Origin: JALJPB01 sp034111045
GTDB taxonomy: Bacteria; Pseudomonadota; Gammaproteobacteria; Enterobacterales; Alteromonadaceae
Assembly (NCBI GenBank): GCA_034111045.1
Contig: JAWUYA010000001.1
Span: 1 to 64,000, forward strand
Length of the DNA stretch: 64,000 nucleotides
Direction of reading: 5' to 3'
A model generated the notes under the pieces. It ran no database searches. It was not told the origin of the DNA and saw only the letters and a program-made list of their open reading frames with translations. Shown here one piece after another: positions 44,692 through 54,521 of the stretch (position 1 is its first letter; each line of letters starts with the position of its first letter). The translations under genes and the position numbers were made by a program.

Positions 44692-45612
44692 TTAATGAAT
44701 AGCACCTAAACGACTTAAACGAACACCTGTTGGGATCCAGTGAGGTAACCAATCACTTTCGTCCCTTTCAAAATCAAAACTCATCCAAATAGCAACAGCT
44801 TCACCCACTAAGTTCTCTTCAGGTACAAAGCCCCAATAACGACCATCAAGAGAATTATCTCTGTTATCGCCCATAACAAAATAGTGTCCGTCAGGAACTA
44901 TAAATTCATCACGTTGTGTACCAACCTGATTAAAATAATCAGCGGTACGGGGAGGCATTATATTATCGATCAAAATCTCATGAGTCTTATTGGACATTTC
45001 TGAAGTGTAACGACTTAAAGTGCGTTTATTATTATTATACTCTCCACTTTGTTGAAATTTTTGTATAACTTGCTCAAATTCAGGGCACTTATCATCGGTA
45101 GGTAAACATATGGGTTTAATATAAAGTAATTTATTGCGATAGATTATACGTTCACCTGGCAAACCAATAACGCGTTTAATAAAGTCAATTTTAGGATTGT
45201 CAGGATATTTAAACACCACTACATCGCCACGTTCAGGTAAACCTATATGATAAAATTTGTTTCGAATTACAGGGTCACGTAAGCCGTAGTTAAATTTATT
45301 CACTAAAATAAAGTCACCATCAAGAAGCGTTGGCATCATTGAACCTGACGGTATTTGAAAGGGTTCATAGACAAATGAACGTAAAATAAGAACAAAGGCG
45401 ATGACAGGAAATATTTGTACCGATGTATCTACTATTGTTGATGGTTCTAACAATGTAGCAATGGTCTCCTTGGTTAGTGGTGCGGCACATTGACGTTGTG
45501 CATCATCAACTTTACGTTGCCGACGCTCAACTAAATAAAACTTATCAGCTAACCAAACGATACCAGTAACGATGGTAATAATGACTAAAAAAATCGAAAA
45601 ATAAACGGCCAT
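44692..45612 (-). CDS. lepB: signal peptidase I
   Basis: The protein has 306 aa. Two N-terminal hydrophobic segments (about 3-20 and 68-85) anchor it. The catalytic Ser lies in PSGSMMPTLLDGDF and the Lys in FIKRVIGLPGERI; the GDNRDNSLDGRYWGFV box is the family D/E motif. It removes signal peptides from secreted proteins on the periplasmic side of the inner membrane. It lies downstream of lepA with 86 bases between. Confidence 0.97.
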   Translation of the reverse strand: MAVYFSIFLVIITIVTGIVWLADKFYLVERRQRKVDDAQRQCAAPLTKETIATLLEPSTIVDTSVQIFPVIAFVLILRSFVYEPFQIPSGSMMPTLLDGDFILVNKFNYGLRDPVIRNKFYHIGLPERGDVVVFKYPDNPKIDFIKRVIGLPGERIIYRNKLLYIKPICLPTDDKCPEFEQVIQKFQQSGEYNNNKRTLSRYTSEMSNKTHEILIDNIMPPRTADYFNQVGTQRDEFIVPDGHYFVMGDNRDNSLDGRYWGFVPEENLVGEAVAIWMSFDFERDESDWLPHWIPTGVRLSRLGAIH

Positions 45613-45698
45613 AACTTCCTTAAAACCTAATAAATACAGTTAACCAATAAAACAATTGCGAATTAATTACCTAAATGATGTCATGAAATAAGTTAACA

Positions 45699-47489
45699 TT
45701 AGCTTTCTAATTTTAACACCGCTAAAAATGCTTCTTGAGGTACTTCTACATTACCCACTTGTTTCATCCGTTTTTTACCGTCTTTTTGCTTCTGTAATAA
45801 TTTTTTCTTACGGCTAATATCACCACCATAACATTTTGCAGTAACGTTTTTACGGAGCTGTTTAACTGTAGTACGAGCAATAACGTTATTACCAATTGAG
45901 GCTTGAATCGCGATATCAAACATTTGACGATGAATAAGCTCTTTTAGCTTATCAACTAATAAACGTCCACGTGAGACTGAATTGTTTCTATGTGTGATCA
46001 TAGCTAGAGCGTCAACACGATCGCCATTTATCATCACGTCTACTCTTACCATATCAGCAGCTTCAAATCGAATAAAATTATAATCAAGTGATGCATACCC
46101 TCTGCTAGTAGACTTTAGCTTATCAAAAAAGTCCATTACAACTTCTGCCATTGGCAGTTCATATGTAACAGCAACTTGATTACCATGATAAATAATATCT
46201 TTTTGCACGCCACGCTTTTCAATGCATAAGGTAATGACATTGCCTAAATATTCTTGAGGAACTAAAATATTTGCTTGCACTATGGGTTCACGTATTTCAT
46301 CAATGTTATTGATAGCAGGTAAATCGGAAGGATTATCTATTGATAGAACATCACCATTGTTACAAGAGATTTCATAATTTACTGTTGGTGCTGTGGTAAT
46401 TAAATCAAGATCATATTCACGAGCAAGCCGCTCTTGGATAATCTCCATGTGCAACATGCCAAGAAAACCAATACGAAAGCCAAAGCCTAATGCTGATGAA
46501 TTTTCTGGTTCAAAAAATAAAGACGCATCATTAAGACTTAATTTATTTAGTGCATCTCTAAAATTTTCATATTCATCAGAGCTTATTGGGAAAATTCCGG
46601 CATAGACTTGTGGTTGGGCTTTTGCAAAACCTTTTAAAGGTTCGGCTGCCTCTTTTTTAGATATGGTGATGGTATCACCCACTGGGGCGCCATGAATTTC
46701 TTTAATGCCAGCAATAACAAAACCAACTTCACCGGTTCTTAAAATACCAGTATCGGTTTGTTTAGGGGTAAAAATACCCACTTTATCAACTTGATGAACT
46801 TGTCCTGTAGACATCACCAACATTTTATCACCTTTTTTAATCTCACCGTTCATCACTCGAATAAGTGACACAACACCTTGATAATTATCAAACCATGAGT
46901 CAACAATCAACGCTTGTAATGGCCGATTTATCTCTCCTTTGGGAGGAGGTATATTTTTAACGATAGTTTCTAAAACATCTTCAATACCAAGACCTGTTTT
47001 TGCAGAACAGGTCACCGCATCAGTAGCATCAATACCAATAATGTGTTCGATCTCTTCACAAACACGATCAGGGTCTGCTTGCGGTAAATCTATTTTATTA
47101 AGAATAGGTTTTACTTCCATATCCATTTCAATAGCGGTGTAACAATTTGCTACTGTTTGTGCTTCAACACCTTGCCCGGCATCGACAACTAATAAAGCAC
47201 CTTCACAAGAAGCTAATGAGCTAGACACTTCATAAGAAAAATCAACATGACCCGGAGTATCAATAAAGTTTAATTGGTATATTTCACCATTTTTCGCTTT
47301 ATAATCTAAAGTCACACTTTGTGCTTTTATGGTAATGCCTCGCTCTCGTTCTATATCCATAGAGTCGAGTACTTGCGCTTCCATTTCTCGGTCTTGCAAA
47401 CCACCGCAATGTTGTATTAAACGATCGGAAAGAGTAGATTTACCATGATCAATGTGAGCAATGATCGAGAAATTTCGAATATTTTTCAT
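45699..47489 (-). CDS. lepA: elongation factor 4 (LepA)
   Basis: The protein has 596 aa. The GTPase domain has SIIAHIDHGKSTLSDRLI, RGITIKAQSV, DTPGHVDF and NKIDLPQADP. Domains II, III and V follow, and the LepA-specific C-terminus has NVTAKCYGGDISRKKKLL and KQKDGKKRMKQVG. It is a ribosome-associated GTPase that acts on stalled or initiating ribosomes. Its partner lepB is next downstream. Confidence 0.98.
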   Translation of the reverse strand: MKNIRNFSIIAHIDHGKSTLSDRLIQHCGGLQDREMEAQVLDSMDIERERGITIKAQSVTLDYKAKNGEIYQLNFIDTPGHVDFSYEVSSSLASCEGALLVVDAGQGVEAQTVANCYTAIEMDMEVKPILNKIDLPQADPDRVCEEIEHIIGIDATDAVTCSAKTGLGIEDVLETIVKNIPPPKGEINRPLQALIVDSWFDNYQGVVSLIRVMNGEIKKGDKMLVMSTGQVHQVDKVGIFTPKQTDTGILRTGEVGFVIAGIKEIHGAPVGDTITISKKEAAEPLKGFAKAQPQVYAGIFPISSDEYENFRDALNKLSLNDASLFFEPENSSALGFGFRIGFLGMLHMEIIQERLAREYDLDLITTAPTVNYEISCNNGDVLSIDNPSDLPAINNIDEIREPIVQANILVPQEYLGNVITLCIEKRGVQKDIIYHGNQVAVTYELPMAEVVMDFFDKLKSTSRGYASLDYNFIRFEAADMVRVDVMINGDRVDALAMITHRNNSVSRGRLLVDKLKELIHRQMFDIAIQASIGNNVIARTTVKQLRKNVTAKCYGGDISRKKKLLQKQKDGKKRMKQVGNVEVPQEAFLAVLKLES

Positions 47490-47579
47490 AAATAGAAAGT
47501 CAAATAAAGTCTGATAAAATAATTAATGTCGCGATTTTAGCTAATTTAGTGCGCTGGGGCTATCTTTATTAGCATTTCT

Positions 47580-48068
47580 CTAGTCAACGAGGGTGATTTT
47601 CAAATCATTTGAATGAACACGAAGTATTTCTGGCATCAGTGCTAACGAGGATTCACTATAAGTTTGCCAAAATCTGGCCAGTTTGTGACCTAAATAGCCA
47701 CCGCTACAACCTAATATTATTCCATAAATTTCACTGGTAAAAATGGCTTGCTGAACTAAGTATTGTCCAACCCCAGAAAAGGCAATCAAGCCAATAAGTG
47801 GCCATAAATAAACTTGCCAAGCAGTTTGTAATAAACCTTTTTCGCAGAGACCTAGAACGATCGTATCACCTAGTTTAACAGGGATCTCGGTTGTTAGTTC
47901 AACAATAAGGCTTTTTTTTGGTAGAGCTTTAGAGACTTGACCACTGCCACAAGAATCAATTTGCTGGCAGCTGCTACATGTTGATTTAATTTGGCTTTCT
48001 ACGGTTATCGTTAGCCAGCGATCATTGATTGAGTTTACGGCAACTACAGTTGCTAACTCTTCCATCAT
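47580..48068 (-). CDS. rseC: SoxR-reducing / sigma-E regulator RseC
   Basis: The protein has 162 aa. A Cys motif (STCSSCQQIDSCGSGQVSK) near the N-terminus is typical of RseC. Two transmembrane helices follow (about 88-108 and 112-132, VYLWPLIGLIAFSGVGQY and IILGCSGGYLGH). RseC is an inner-membrane protein of the rpoE operon, with roles tied to SoxR reduction and electron-transfer complexes. Its start overlaps the rseB stop by 4 bases. Confidence 0.93.
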   Translation of the reverse strand: MMEELATVVAVNSINDRWLTITVESQIKSTCSSCQQIDSCGSGQVSKALPKKSLIVELTTEIPVKLGDTIVLGLCEKGLLQTAWQVYLWPLIGLIAFSGVGQYLVQQAIFTSEIYGIILGCSGGYLGHKLARFWQTYSESSLALMPEILRVHSNDLKITLVD

Positions 48069-49066
48069 GGTGTGGCTGAAGTGCCTATAGAATCTGCGAT
48101 AGCTTTTGCTGTATTTGAAGGTATTTTTCCAACAACACTAATTTCAAACCCCTTTACTACTTGGTTTAACACAACAGTTGCCCCGTCCATAACATATTCA
48201 ACTTTTCTTTGTTCATCATCGCTTACACTCACATAGACTGATACATCAACTAAACCATCATTATATAAAATAAATTCTACGGGTTGCTTAGTTGAATACA
48301 TACGGTGTCGATTAGCTTTTATTTGCTTAAAACCTGCAGGCAACCAATTAACCTGCCAAGATAATTTATGATCTTTATTGGTACTAGGTACATCAATAAC
48401 AGGTGGTAAATCTGCTTTTTTTAATTGTTTCAAACTATCAACTAAACTATCTGTAATGTCTAGATGGGTAAACTGTATCTGCTCAAGCAATTGACCTTTA
48501 AGCGAAATTATAGCAAGTTTCAACAACAGCCCAGACTCTTGGTCTAACCAAAGCCAGTAACCAAATCTGTCTTGCTCTTTAGATACTATGCGAATTAATT
48601 GTGCTACACGACCTAAGACTCTGCTGCGTCCAACAGATATAAACTCATAATTTTTTTCAATATTACTAATATCACCACTTAAAATAGCAGGAATAGGGCC
48701 ACTTATTTTTTCAGATTCAACAGAATATGGCGTGATTTCAGGCTCAATATAACTAACGACATCACCTTTCCTCAGAATATCGCGTCGTGGTCCATTAAGT
48801 GTAGCAAATATTTCCAGCTCTAAATCATCTTCATCCCTCCCATGAAACCAATGGTAAGGTTCAGCCTGGTTGTTTTTAACAACAACAAAAGAGGTATTAA
48901 AATTAAGGTTTTGTAGCGCTTGAGAAAGACGTTCCAGCCACAATTTCGCTGAAATAGGCGTGGTACTTGGTAAATCTTCAGTTGGAGTTTTCACTGATGA
49001 GGTGTCAACAGCTATTGCTGAAAAGCTAAAACTTATCAGTAATAATAAAACACTTAATATTTTCAT
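48065..49066 (-). CDS. rseB: periplasmic sigma-E regulator RseB
   Basis: The protein has 333 aa. A signal peptide (LSVLLLLISFSFSAIA) is followed by the MucB/RseB lipid-binding-like N-domain (LWLERLSQALQNLNFNTSF, then VEPYHW-type sequence, GPRRDILRKGDVVSYI, VLGRVAQLIRI) and the smaller C-domain (LPAGFKQIKANRHRM, VEFILYNDGLVDVSVYV). RseB shields RseA from DegS/RseP proteolysis. It overlaps rseA and rseC by 4 bases each. Confidence 0.95.
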   Translation of the reverse strand: MKILSVLLLLISFSFSAIAVDTSSVKTPTEDLPSTTPISAKLWLERLSQALQNLNFNTSFVVVKNNQAEPYHWFHGRDEDDLELEIFATLNGPRRDILRKGDVVSYIEPEITPYSVESEKISGPIPAILSGDISNIEKNYEFISVGRSRVLGRVAQLIRIVSKEQDRFGYWLWLDQESGLLLKLAIISLKGQLLEQIQFTHLDITDSLVDSLKQLKKADLPPVIDVPSTNKDHKLSWQVNWLPAGFKQIKANRHRMYSTKQPVEFILYNDGLVDVSVYVSVSDDEQRKVEYVMDGATVVLNQVVKGFEISVVGKIPSNTAKAIADSIGTSATP

Positions 49067-49665
49067 TTAGGTGAGTCTTCAACCTGTAGTGTTGGTAATA
49101 ATTGACCATTATATTTTGACGCACTTAATTTCACTTGTTGGTGATGATCAGATAAAAGTGCCTGAAAACGTCTTTGCTGTTCTATATACAGCTGTTTTTG
49201 AGATAGACGACTGGTTGATTGGGTATTAAAGCTTACTGGTGCAGCGAAGCCAGCTAGGGGGGTAGTTTGTACTACTTGACTCGGCATAACAATATCATGT
49301 TGAGCAACATTTTGTTGAACGCCGATAATCATCAACCCTGCAGCAGAAGCAGCAATAGCAACTTGGCCAAAAGGTTTGGCGAATTGAACGATTTTTGCTT
49401 TAACACTATTTAATAATTTTGCTTTTTTAGGCGCTAATACAGTAGGCTCATCAGCAATGGCTTGAGCAATTTGAATCGACAAGTCTAATGAAATATCACT
49501 TAAAAGTTCATCACGAAGTACATCACCAATTAAGTGATAACGACTCCAAGTCTCACCAAGTACACTATCAATGCTTAACTGTTCAAACAACTCAACGCTC
49601 TGTTGTTCGTTGTCATGAGCATTATCAACAAGTGATGATACTTTTTCAAACTTACTTTCACTCAT
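49063..49665 (-). CDS. rseA: anti-sigma-E factor RseA
   Basis: The protein has 200 aa. The cytoplasmic N-domain (KVSSLVDNAHDNEQQSVELF and WSRYHLIGDVLRDEL) matches the RseA fold that wraps sigma-E. One transmembrane helix lies at about 99-120 (GQVAIAASAAGLMIIGVQ). The periplasmic tail, rich in Gln, is cut by DegS. It follows rpoE by 62 bases. Confidence 0.95.
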   Translation of the reverse strand: MSESKFEKVSSLVDNAHDNEQQSVELFEQLSIDSVLGETWSRYHLIGDVLRDELLSDISLDLSIQIAQAIADEPTVLAPKKAKLLNSVKAKIVQFAKPFGQVAIAASAAGLMIIGVQQNVAQHDIVMPSQVVQTTPLAGFAAPVSFNTQSTSRLSQKQLYIEQQRRFQALLSDHHQQVKLSASKYNGQLLPTLQVEDSPK

Positions 49666-49727
49666 ACATTAGCCTTTATAATAATTGTAAATATTAATCT
49701 GTGATTTTTCATTTTAAAATTTAAATG

Positions 49728-50306
49728 TTAACCTTGAAGAAGAGGTCTTATTTTCTTTTCGATTGCATCTCTTGCTCTAAATATTCTTGATCGCACTGTA
49801 CCAACCGGACAATCCATAATAACGGCAATTTCTTCATAACTTAAGCCTTCGAGTTCCCTAAAGTTTATTGCTAAGCGCAAATCTTCAGGCAGTTGGTCCA
49901 TTGTATCAAAGATCACTTTTTTAATTTCTTCTGTAAGTAAAATCTTTTCTGGAGAAGCATTTTCTCTTAATGCTTCTCCTGTGTCATAAAACTCTGCATC
50001 ATCAACATCAACATCAGTACCTGGGGGTTTACGACCTAAAGCCACTGAATGATTTTTCGCACAGTTAACGGCTATTCGGTATAACCAAGTATAAAATGCA
50101 CTTTCTCCTCGAAAATTAGGTAAAGCACGATAAGCTTTAATAAAAGCTTCCTGAACTAAGTCAGGCACATCACTTTGGTTTCTTACATAACGTGACACTA
50201 AATTTGCCACTTTGTTTTGGTATTTCGTTACTAGCAGGTTATAAGCGTTCTTATCTCCACGTTGTACCCGCTCAACCAATGTCTGGTCAACGTTCTGTTC
50301 GCTCAT
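49728..50306 (-). CDS. rpoE: extracytoplasmic-stress sigma factor RpoE (sigma-E)
   Basis: The start is set at ATG 50306 (MSEQNVDQTLVERVQRGD) by homology with E. coli; an ATG 9 bases earlier is nearly on top of AGGAG and is the alternative. Region 2 has VSRYVRNQSDVPDLVQEAFIK and FYTWLYRIAVNCAKN. Region 4 has EGLSYEEIAVIMDCPVGTVRSRIFRAR. It directs the outer-membrane stress response. The operon is rpoE-rseA-rseB-rseC. A candidate self-regulated promoter lies upstream. Confidence 0.97.
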   Translation of the reverse strand: MSEQNVDQTLVERVQRGDKNAYNLLVTKYQNKVANLVSRYVRNQSDVPDLVQEAFIKAYRALPNFRGESAFYTWLYRIAVNCAKNHSVALGRKPPGTDVDVDDAEFYDTGEALRENASPEKILLTEEIKKVIFDTMDQLPEDLRLAINFRELEGLSYEEIAVIMDCPVGTVRSRIFRARDAIEKKIRPLLQG

Positions 50307-50382
50307 CAGAGCCATTTCTCCTAACTACTTACTTAATTCAATTCTAATCCTGCTCAGCTCAAGCAACAGTAAACGCATCAAG

Positions 50383-50409
50383 TAGGACTGTACATTTAAT
50401 AAAAAGTTC
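50383..50409 (-). promoter_or_regulatory. candidate sigma-E autoregulatory promoter before rpoE
   Basis: On the minus strand GAACTT (50409-50404) is followed 16 bases later by TCCTA (50387-50383). The -35 matches the sigma-E consensus; the -10 matches TCTGA only in part. Position, about 77 bases before rpoE, suits autoregulation. Confidence 0.4.
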
Positions 50410-50548
50410 TAATTATTTTATTTTTATTTGAAAAATTTAAAATAAAGTGAAATATTTTGATTATCATCCGTTAATTGCTGTTCGATTAATACAATAAACG
50501 GTAATATCATTATATCGACGTAATAGAATACCTTAAAATTCAACATTT

Positions 50549-52144
50549 ATGAATCAACAATACAATTGTGATGTGTTAATTATTGGCAGCGGTGCTGCAG
50601 GTTTAACTCTCGCATTACATTTAGCACAAAAATCAAACGTCATCATTTTAAGTAAAGGATTAATGAACGAAGGGTCAACTTTTTATGCCCAAGGTGGCAT
50701 TGCTGCTGTTTTTGATGAAAATGACAGCATTGAATCACATGTGTTAGACACCTTAGTTGCCGGAGCTGGTCTTTGTGACGAAGAAGCGGTTAGATATACC
50801 GCAGAAAATGCTAAGGCTTGTTTACAATGGCTAATAGAGCAAGGTGTCGATTTTGACCGTGATAAAAGTGTGCAAGGTGATTCAAGTTACCATTTAACCA
50901 GAGAAGGTGGTCATTCTCACCGCCGTATCCTGCACTCGGCTGACGCCACAGGCCAAGCAATACAAACAACATTAATTAATCGTGTTAAAGAGCATAAACG
51001 AATTACTTTACTTGAACGTTTTAATGCTATTGACCTTATTTGTCAACAATCCAAAGACTCAACGCAAAAGTGCTGTATTGGCGCTTATATTTGGAACAGA
51101 ACTAGTGAGCAAGTTGAAAGTATTCAAGCCACAAAAACCATATTAGCCACCGGTGGCGCAAGTAAAGTTTATCAATACACTTCAAATCCAGATGTTGCTA
51201 GTGGTGATGGTATTGCCATGGCTTGGCGAGCAGGTTGTCGTGTAGCCAACATGGAATTCAACCAGTTTCACCCCACCTGCTTATTTCATCCTGAAGCAGG
51301 TACTTTTTTATTAACAGAAGCACTTCGTGGAGAAGGCGCACTATTAAGACGGCCTAATGGGAGTCGTTTTATGCCTGATTTTGATGAACGAGCAGAACTT
51401 GCTCCTCGTGATATTGTTGCCCGTGCCATCGATTTTGAAATGAAGCGTTTAGGTGCTGACTGTATGTATTTAGATATCAGTCATAAAGATGAAGACTTTA
51501 TCAAGAGTCATTTCCCTACTATTTATGAAAAAACCAAGTCGTTAGGTATCGACATGGCAAAACAAGCCATTCCTGTTGTTCCTGCGGCGCACTATACTTG
51601 TGGTGGTGTAATGATCAATAACCATGGTAAAACAGATATTGATAACCTCTATGCTATTGGAGAGGTTGCTTATACAGGTTTACATGGCGCTAATCGATTA
51701 GCAAGTAACTCTTTATTAGAGTGTTTGGTTTTTGCAAGAGCTGCAGCCCTTGAAATTTCAGCTAGCATTGACCATGCTACGCCTTTTTACAAACTACCAC
51801 AATGGGATGAAAGCCGAGTAACAGACTCTGATGAAGAAGTCGTTATTCAACATAACTGGCATGAATTAAGGTTATTTATGTGGGATTTTGTTGGTATTGT
51901 CCGCACCACTAAACGTCTTGAAAGAGCATTACATCGTGTTGAAATGTTACAAAGTGAAATAGATGAATACTATCGGCATTTTAAAGTCAGTAATAACTTA
52001 CTTGAATTACGTAATTTAGTACAAGTAGCAGAGCTAATTATCAATAGTGCATTAGCACGTAAAGAGAGTAGAGGCCTGCATTATACGCTAGATTATCCTA
52101 ATCTAGCGTCTGAGCCTAAAATCACTATTTTAACGCCACAATAA
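50549..52144 (+). CDS. nadB: L-aspartate oxidase
   Basis: The protein has 531 aa. The FAD-binding start is DVLIIGSGAAGLTLALHLA, with STFYAQGGIAAVFDEND, the active-site region REGGHSHRRILHSADATG, and METNFQFHPT-like sequence NMEFNQFHPTCLF. HYTCGGVMIN and LHGANRLASNSLLECLVF complete the flavoprotein fold. It oxidises aspartate to iminoaspartate, the first step of NAD synthesis. It is divergent from rpoE, the standard arrangement. Confidence 0.97.
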   Translation: MNQQYNCDVLIIGSGAAGLTLALHLAQKSNVIILSKGLMNEGSTFYAQGGIAAVFDENDSIESHVLDTLVAGAGLCDEEAVRYTAENAKACLQWLIEQGVDFDRDKSVQGDSSYHLTREGGHSHRRILHSADATGQAIQTTLINRVKEHKRITLLERFNAIDLICQQSKDSTQKCCIGAYIWNRTSEQVESIQATKTILATGGASKVYQYTSNPDVASGDGIAMAWRAGCRVANMEFNQFHPTCLFHPEAGTFLLTEALRGEGALLRRPNGSRFMPDFDERAELAPRDIVARAIDFEMKRLGADCMYLDISHKDEDFIKSHFPTIYEKTKSLGIDMAKQAIPVVPAAHYTCGGVMINNHGKTDIDNLYAIGEVAYTGLHGANRLASNSLLECLVFARAAALEISASIDHATPFYKLPQWDESRVTDSDEEVVIQHNWHELRLFMWDFVGIVRTTKRLERALHRVEMLQSEIDEYYRHFKVSNNLLELRNLVQVAELIINSALARKESRGLHYTLDYPNLASEPKITILTPQ

Positions 52145-52613
52145 CTCGTTTTAACCGAGAATAGTCTTTAGTTGATAGGCTATCTTTAAAAATGAAAGTC
52201 GATTTTGACTTGTTGGAATGCCCTTTACTAGTAAAAATCAGCCAACACCCTAGAAAACTGATTCGAGAATAAGCAGTCAGAGCAAATTCTTCAAGCAAAC
52301 TATTACCGTGATGATTATTGAATTGGCATAGCCCTTCTTTAGTAACAAAAAATGAATAGTTACCTGTTTGGCTCAGTTGAAAGGAGAAAATATTTTGATT
52401 TGTCATTATTATCGCTAAAATAAAAAAAACAACAAAACTCACACTCGCCAACCAATAGAAGTTCAACGTCAAAGAAATAATTAATAAAGCAATAAGAAAG
52501 AATAGTAATACGCTATAAATTAAAATTCTATAGCGTGAAGGCGTAACAGTTATTTTATACTTTGACTCGATTAAGAATAAATTGCACCATGGTGTTAAGT
52601 TCTTTGTCTTCAC
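52125..52613 (-). CDS. ygfX: YgfX/CptA-like membrane protein
   Basis: Partner of sdhE. Two hydrophobic segments (YSVLLFFLIALLIISLTL and WLASVSFVVFFILAIIM) and a C-terminal soluble part (SFLGCWLIFTSKGHSN, then DYSRLKRVIVAL) fit the YgfX family, and gene order with sdhE agrees. The start is unclear: no ATG lies between the sdhE stop and the first helix. GTG 52613, inside sdhE, is taken here; a rarer start near the sdhE stop is possible. The end overlaps the nadB stop region by 20 bases on the other strand. YgfX has been described as a toxin acting on cytoskeletal proteins in E. coli; that role here is unproven. Confidence 0.7.
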   Translation of the reverse strand: MKTKNLTPWCNLFLIESKYKITVTPSRYRILIYSVLLFFLIALLIISLTLNFYWLASVSFVVFFILAIIMTNQNIFSFQLSQTGNYSFFVTKEGLCQFNNHHGNSLLEEFALTAYSRISFLGCWLIFTSKGHSNKSKSTFIFKDSLSTKDYSRLKRVIVALK

Positions 52614-52866
52614 AAACCTTATGCCCCATAAACCAAGCAAACAACTCAGGGTCTTGCTCTTCAAGTAAACGTTCAAATAAAACCTTATCTTTATCATTTA
52701 ATAAATCATAAGCTTCTTCTACAAATGGCATAAAAAGTATATCTAACTCTAGCATGCCCCGACGACACGCCCATCTTAATCGCGGTTTATTATCCTTCAA
52801 AGCCCCTTCATATGAGACTTTCACAGCATCTAAAGATGATTGAGAATTTTGAGTTTCAACTGACAT
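52555..52866 (-). CDS. sdhE: FAD assembly factor SdhE
   Basis: 103 aa, about 15 longer than E. coli at the N-terminus. The core has RLRWACRRGMLELDILF, with the RGxxELD flavinylation motif, then LFERLLEEQDPELFAWFMGH. It promotes covalent FAD attachment to succinate dehydrogenase. It is divergent from ygfZ and overlaps ygfX. Confidence 0.95.
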   Translation of the reverse strand: MSVETQNSQSSLDAVKVSYEGALKDNKPRLRWACRRGMLELDILFMPFVEEAYDLLNDKDKVLFERLLEEQDPELFAWFMGHKVCEDKELNTMVQFILNRVKV

Positions 52867-53002
52867 AACACACCATTAAGATTAAAATTAGCGCTATTAT
52901 AACAATTAAGCCATCAAAATCGCATATTTTTATTGACCTTTAATAGATATAATCTTGAGTTTTTAATAATTGACCTCATTATTATATGTATCTGACGACA
53001 GA

Positions 53003-54004
53003 ATGATTAACCTTATGCCTCTCAATATTATTACTTCACAACCAGACCCCTCAAAATTACCGGCCAATTATGCCATATCACTAGATGATTTTAATGCAAT
53101 ATCATTGTCCGGAGAAGATCAAACTAAGTACTTACAAGGGCAAGTCACCTGTGATGTAAACTCTCTAAGTGATGACAGTTTAACCCATGGGGCCCATTGT
53201 GATGCAAAAGGTAAGGTGTTATCAGTTTTTCGATTAATTAACCGGGCAGGTAAACATTTATTATTACAATCTAAAGCGAGTATCCCCCTTTCTTTAGCCG
53301 CATTGAAAAAATTCGGGGCCTTTGCCAAAGTAACAATTTCAGCAACAACACAACTTAACTTTGTTGCCTTAATAGGTGATAATGCCAGTACGTTATTACA
53401 ACAAACATTTAGCAAAGTACCTGATATATCACACCCTGTTATTCAAGCAGATACCACTACACTCGTCTATATTGCAGGTAAACAAGCTCGATATTTAGTA
53501 ATTGATGAAAGCGAGGTAATCACTCAACTACTGAAAAAATTCAACTTACCTATTTATAATCAACTAGTGTGGCAACTAACAGAAATCCAAGAAGGCTTTC
53601 CTGTATTAACCCTGGGTAGTTTAGAGCAATATGTACCACAAATGCTCAACTTACATGCAATTAATGGCATTAGTTTTACTAAAGGTTGTTATTTGGGCCA
53701 AGAAACCGTCGCTCGTATGCAGTATTTAGGAAAAAACAAACGCGCGTTATTTGCTCTTTCTTCTGATAACGCCATAGAGCTAAATATCGAAATTGCTGCT
53801 GGGGATATTATTGAAAAGCAGTTAGGCGAAAATTGGCGAAAAGCGGGCGATGTGTTAGCAAGCTATAAAGCTGATAACCAAATAAGTCTTCAAGCGGTGT
53901 TAGCTAATGATGTTGATAAAAACACCGTTTTCCGCTTAAAAGCTCAACCAGAGGTTATATTTGCTATAACCCAACTGCCCTATTCACTTAACCAAGAAGA
54001 TTAA
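53003..54004 (+). CDS. ygfZ: tRNA-modifying / Fe-S protein YgfZ
   Basis: About 333 aa from ATG 53003; ATG 53015 is also possible and a TTG further upstream is unlikely. The fold is GcvT-like: LSGEDQTKYLQGQVTCDV near the start and the YgfZ signature FTKGCYLGQETVARMQY with its conserved Cys. It uses folate and supports Fe-S enzymes such as MiaB. Its divergent neighbour is sdhE. Confidence 0.95.
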   Translation: MINLMPLNIITSQPDPSKLPANYAISLDDFNAISLSGEDQTKYLQGQVTCDVNSLSDDSLTHGAHCDAKGKVLSVFRLINRAGKHLLLQSKASIPLSLAALKKFGAFAKVTISATTQLNFVALIGDNASTLLQQTFSKVPDISHPVIQADTTTLVYIAGKQARYLVIDESEVITQLLKKFNLPIYNQLVWQLTEIQEGFPVLTLGSLEQYVPQMLNLHAINGISFTKGCYLGQETVARMQYLGKNKRALFALSSDNAIELNIEIAAGDIIEKQLGENWRKAGDVLASYKADNQISLQAVLANDVDKNTVFRLKAQPEVIFAITQLPYSLNQED

Positions 54005-54010
54005 CATTTT

Positions 54011-54499
54011 ATGAAAATTTGTAAAAATAAAGTCGTTGTATTGCACTATGCTGTTTCAGATACCGAAGATACTTTAATTGACAGCTCATACGATGATAAG
54101 CCCCTTGCCGTTATCCACGGTACCGGTTATTTAATTCCAGGCTTAGAGGATGCGTTAGTTGATCATCAAGTTGGCGATAAATTCGATGTTGAAGTAGCCG
54201 CAGCGCAAGCCTATGGCGAACGATTTGAGGATTATGTACAAACTGTGCCTAAATCTTTATTTGCTGGTATTGATGATTTAGCTGTTGGCTCGCAATTGCG
54301 TGCATCAACTGATGATGGTGAGCAAACTGTTATTGTAATCGATGTTCAAGACGATGATATTACTGTTGATGGTAATCACCCACTCGCTGGTCTTGATTTG
54401 AAATTTGAAGTTGACATACTCGAAATTCGTGATGCCACTGAAGAAGAACTTGCACATGGTCATGTGCATGCTGAAGGCGGCTGCGGTCATAACCATTAA
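54011..54499 (+). CDS. slyD: SlyD-like FKBP peptidyl-prolyl isomerase
   Basis: The protein has 162 aa. The FKBP domain is split by an insert-in-flap: VVLHYAVSDTEDTLIDSS, IHGTGYLIPGLEDAL, the flap (about 70-125, AYGERFEDYVQTVP and NHPLAGLDLKFEV) and DILEIRDATEEEL. The tail is His-rich with a Cys (HGHVHAEGGCGHNH), suited to nickel or zinc. It is a cytoplasmic chaperone-isomerase, possibly a metallochaperone. It starts 7 bases after ygfZ. Confidence 0.93.
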   Translation: MKICKNKVVVLHYAVSDTEDTLIDSSYDDKPLAVIHGTGYLIPGLEDALVDHQVGDKFDVEVAAAQAYGERFEDYVQTVPKSLFAGIDDLAVGSQLRASTDDGEQTVIVIDVQDDDITVDGNHPLAGLDLKFEVDILEIRDATEEELAHGHVHAEGGCGHNH

Positions 54500-54521
54500 A
54501 TAACGTACTAATGTACAAACT

